NCBI GenBank assembly: GCA_027347805.1
Contig: DAIEQP010000102.1
Location: 1 to 6,000, forward strand
From: Ignavibacteria bacterium
GTDB lineage: Bacteria > Bacteroidota > Ignavibacteria > Ignavibacteriales > Melioribacteraceae
Direction of reading: 5' to 3'
Length of the DNA stretch: 6,000 nucleotides
Shown: positions 5,554 through 6,000 of the stretch, one piece after another
Numbering within the stretch: the stretch's first letter is position 1
How the letters are laid out: the number at the start of each line of letters is the position of its first letter
Translations under genes and position numbers: made by a program
Notes under the pieces: model-generated
Databases searched by the model: none
Told to the model about the DNA's origin: nothing
What the model saw: only the letters and a program-made list of their open reading frames with translations

Positions 5554-6000
5554 ATGAAAAAAATTGAGTTTGTAAAAGCTGTTTATAAATTAGAAGAACT
5601 TCCGAAAGAAATACTGCCTGAGATAGTTTTATGCGGCAGATCAAATGTGGGCAAATCTTCTTTTGTAAATTCTTTACTTAAATCAAAAGTTGCAAAAACA
5701 AGTTCAACACCTGGCAAAACTAGATCAATAAATTATTATAAAATTGATAGCAAATTTTATTTTGTAGATTTACCCGGATTTGGCTACGCAAAAGTATCTA
5801 AGAGTGAACGTGACAGCTGGCATAAACTGCTGGTAAAATTCTTCTCGCTAAATCGTTCAAATCAATTTGTTTTTCATCTTATCGACAGCCGGCATGAACC
5901 GATGGCTCTCGATGTTGAACTCAATAATTATATAAATGAAATTGGTCTTCCTTACTTCATCATTCTTAATAAAGTAGATAAACTTAAACAGAGCGAAATT
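5554..6000 (+). CDS. ysxC: Ribosome biogenesis GTPase YsxC/EngB (N-terminal part, runs off window)
   Basis: 149 codons are open to the end of the window. The protein is a TRAFAC-class GTPase (YihA/YsxC/EngB) required for late 50S subunit assembly in the bacteria where it has been studied. Visible GTPase motifs are G1 GRSNVGKSS (28-36), the G2 region around STPGKTR (51-57), G3 DLPGFGYA (72-79) and G4 NKVDK (139-143). The family's D-x-R-H stretch (111-114) is also present. G4 is NKxD rather than the TKxD common in EngB, but it keeps the guanine-recognising Lys and Asp. Roughly the last 50 residues, including G5, are beyond the window. The ATG at 5554 is the only start in good register with the family N-terminus, but no Shine-Dalgarno precedes it. 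It reads away from the symporter gene. A place near a ribosomal operon suits its role but may be coincidental. Confidence 0.95.
   Translation, partial: MKKIEFVKAVYKLEELPKEILPEIVLCGRSNVGKSSFVNSLLKSKVAKTSSTPGKTRSINYYKIDSKFYFVDLPGFGYAKVSKSERDSWHKLLVKFFSLNRSNQFVFHLIDSRHEPMALDVELNNYINEIGLPYFIILNKVDKLKQSEI

Overview
The window is an AT-rich stretch of a bacterial chromosome. It holds the distal part of the conserved spc/alpha ribosomal operon, then a convergent membrane transporter gene, then the start of a GTPase gene. The order map-infA-rpmJ-rpsM-rpsK-rpsD-rpoA-rplQ, the IF-1 sequence and the long lysine-rich tail on L17 resemble the Bacteroidota/Chlorobiota group. Clear Shine-Dalgarno sequences before the ribosomal genes are unlike typical Bacteroidia, so an Ignavibacteria- or Chlorobi-like lineage is my best guess. 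That placement is inference from memory of these families, not from a search.

Region 1 (1-3584, + strand) is one tightly packed operon. It contains the C-terminal end of methionine aminopeptidase (map), initiation factor IF-1 (infA), L36 (rpmJ, only 37 codons), S13 (rpsM), S11 (rpsK), S4 (rpsD), the RNA polymerase alpha subunit (rpoA) and L17 (rplQ). Gaps are 26 nt or fewer apart from rpsD-rpoA (27 nt), map and infA overlap by one base, and there is no internal terminator. The products couple N-terminal Met removal, translation initiation, ribosome assembly and transcription. rpsM and rpsK both begin with TTG behind strong ribosome binding sites.

Region 2 (3585-3636) is a short convergent intergenic space. 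It holds a perfect 12-bp stem with a 3-nt loop, flanked by T runs on both strands, which is a good bidirectional intrinsic terminator. Just before it is a tiny C(UUCG)G hairpin.

Region 3 (3637-5424, - strand) encodes a 595-residue sodium:solute symporter (SSS family) of unknown substrate. Region 4 (5425-5553) is a very AT-rich divergent intergenic region with an 8-bp inverted repeat close to the next gene. Region 5 (5554-6000, + strand) is the N-terminal three quarters of the ribosome-assembly GTPase YsxC/EngB, cut by the window end.

I see no mobile element, CRISPR array, tRNA/rRNA, or evidence of a novel multi-gene system. The window is mostly core housekeeping DNA, and the points of interest are details of gene starts, protein tails and intergenic structure.
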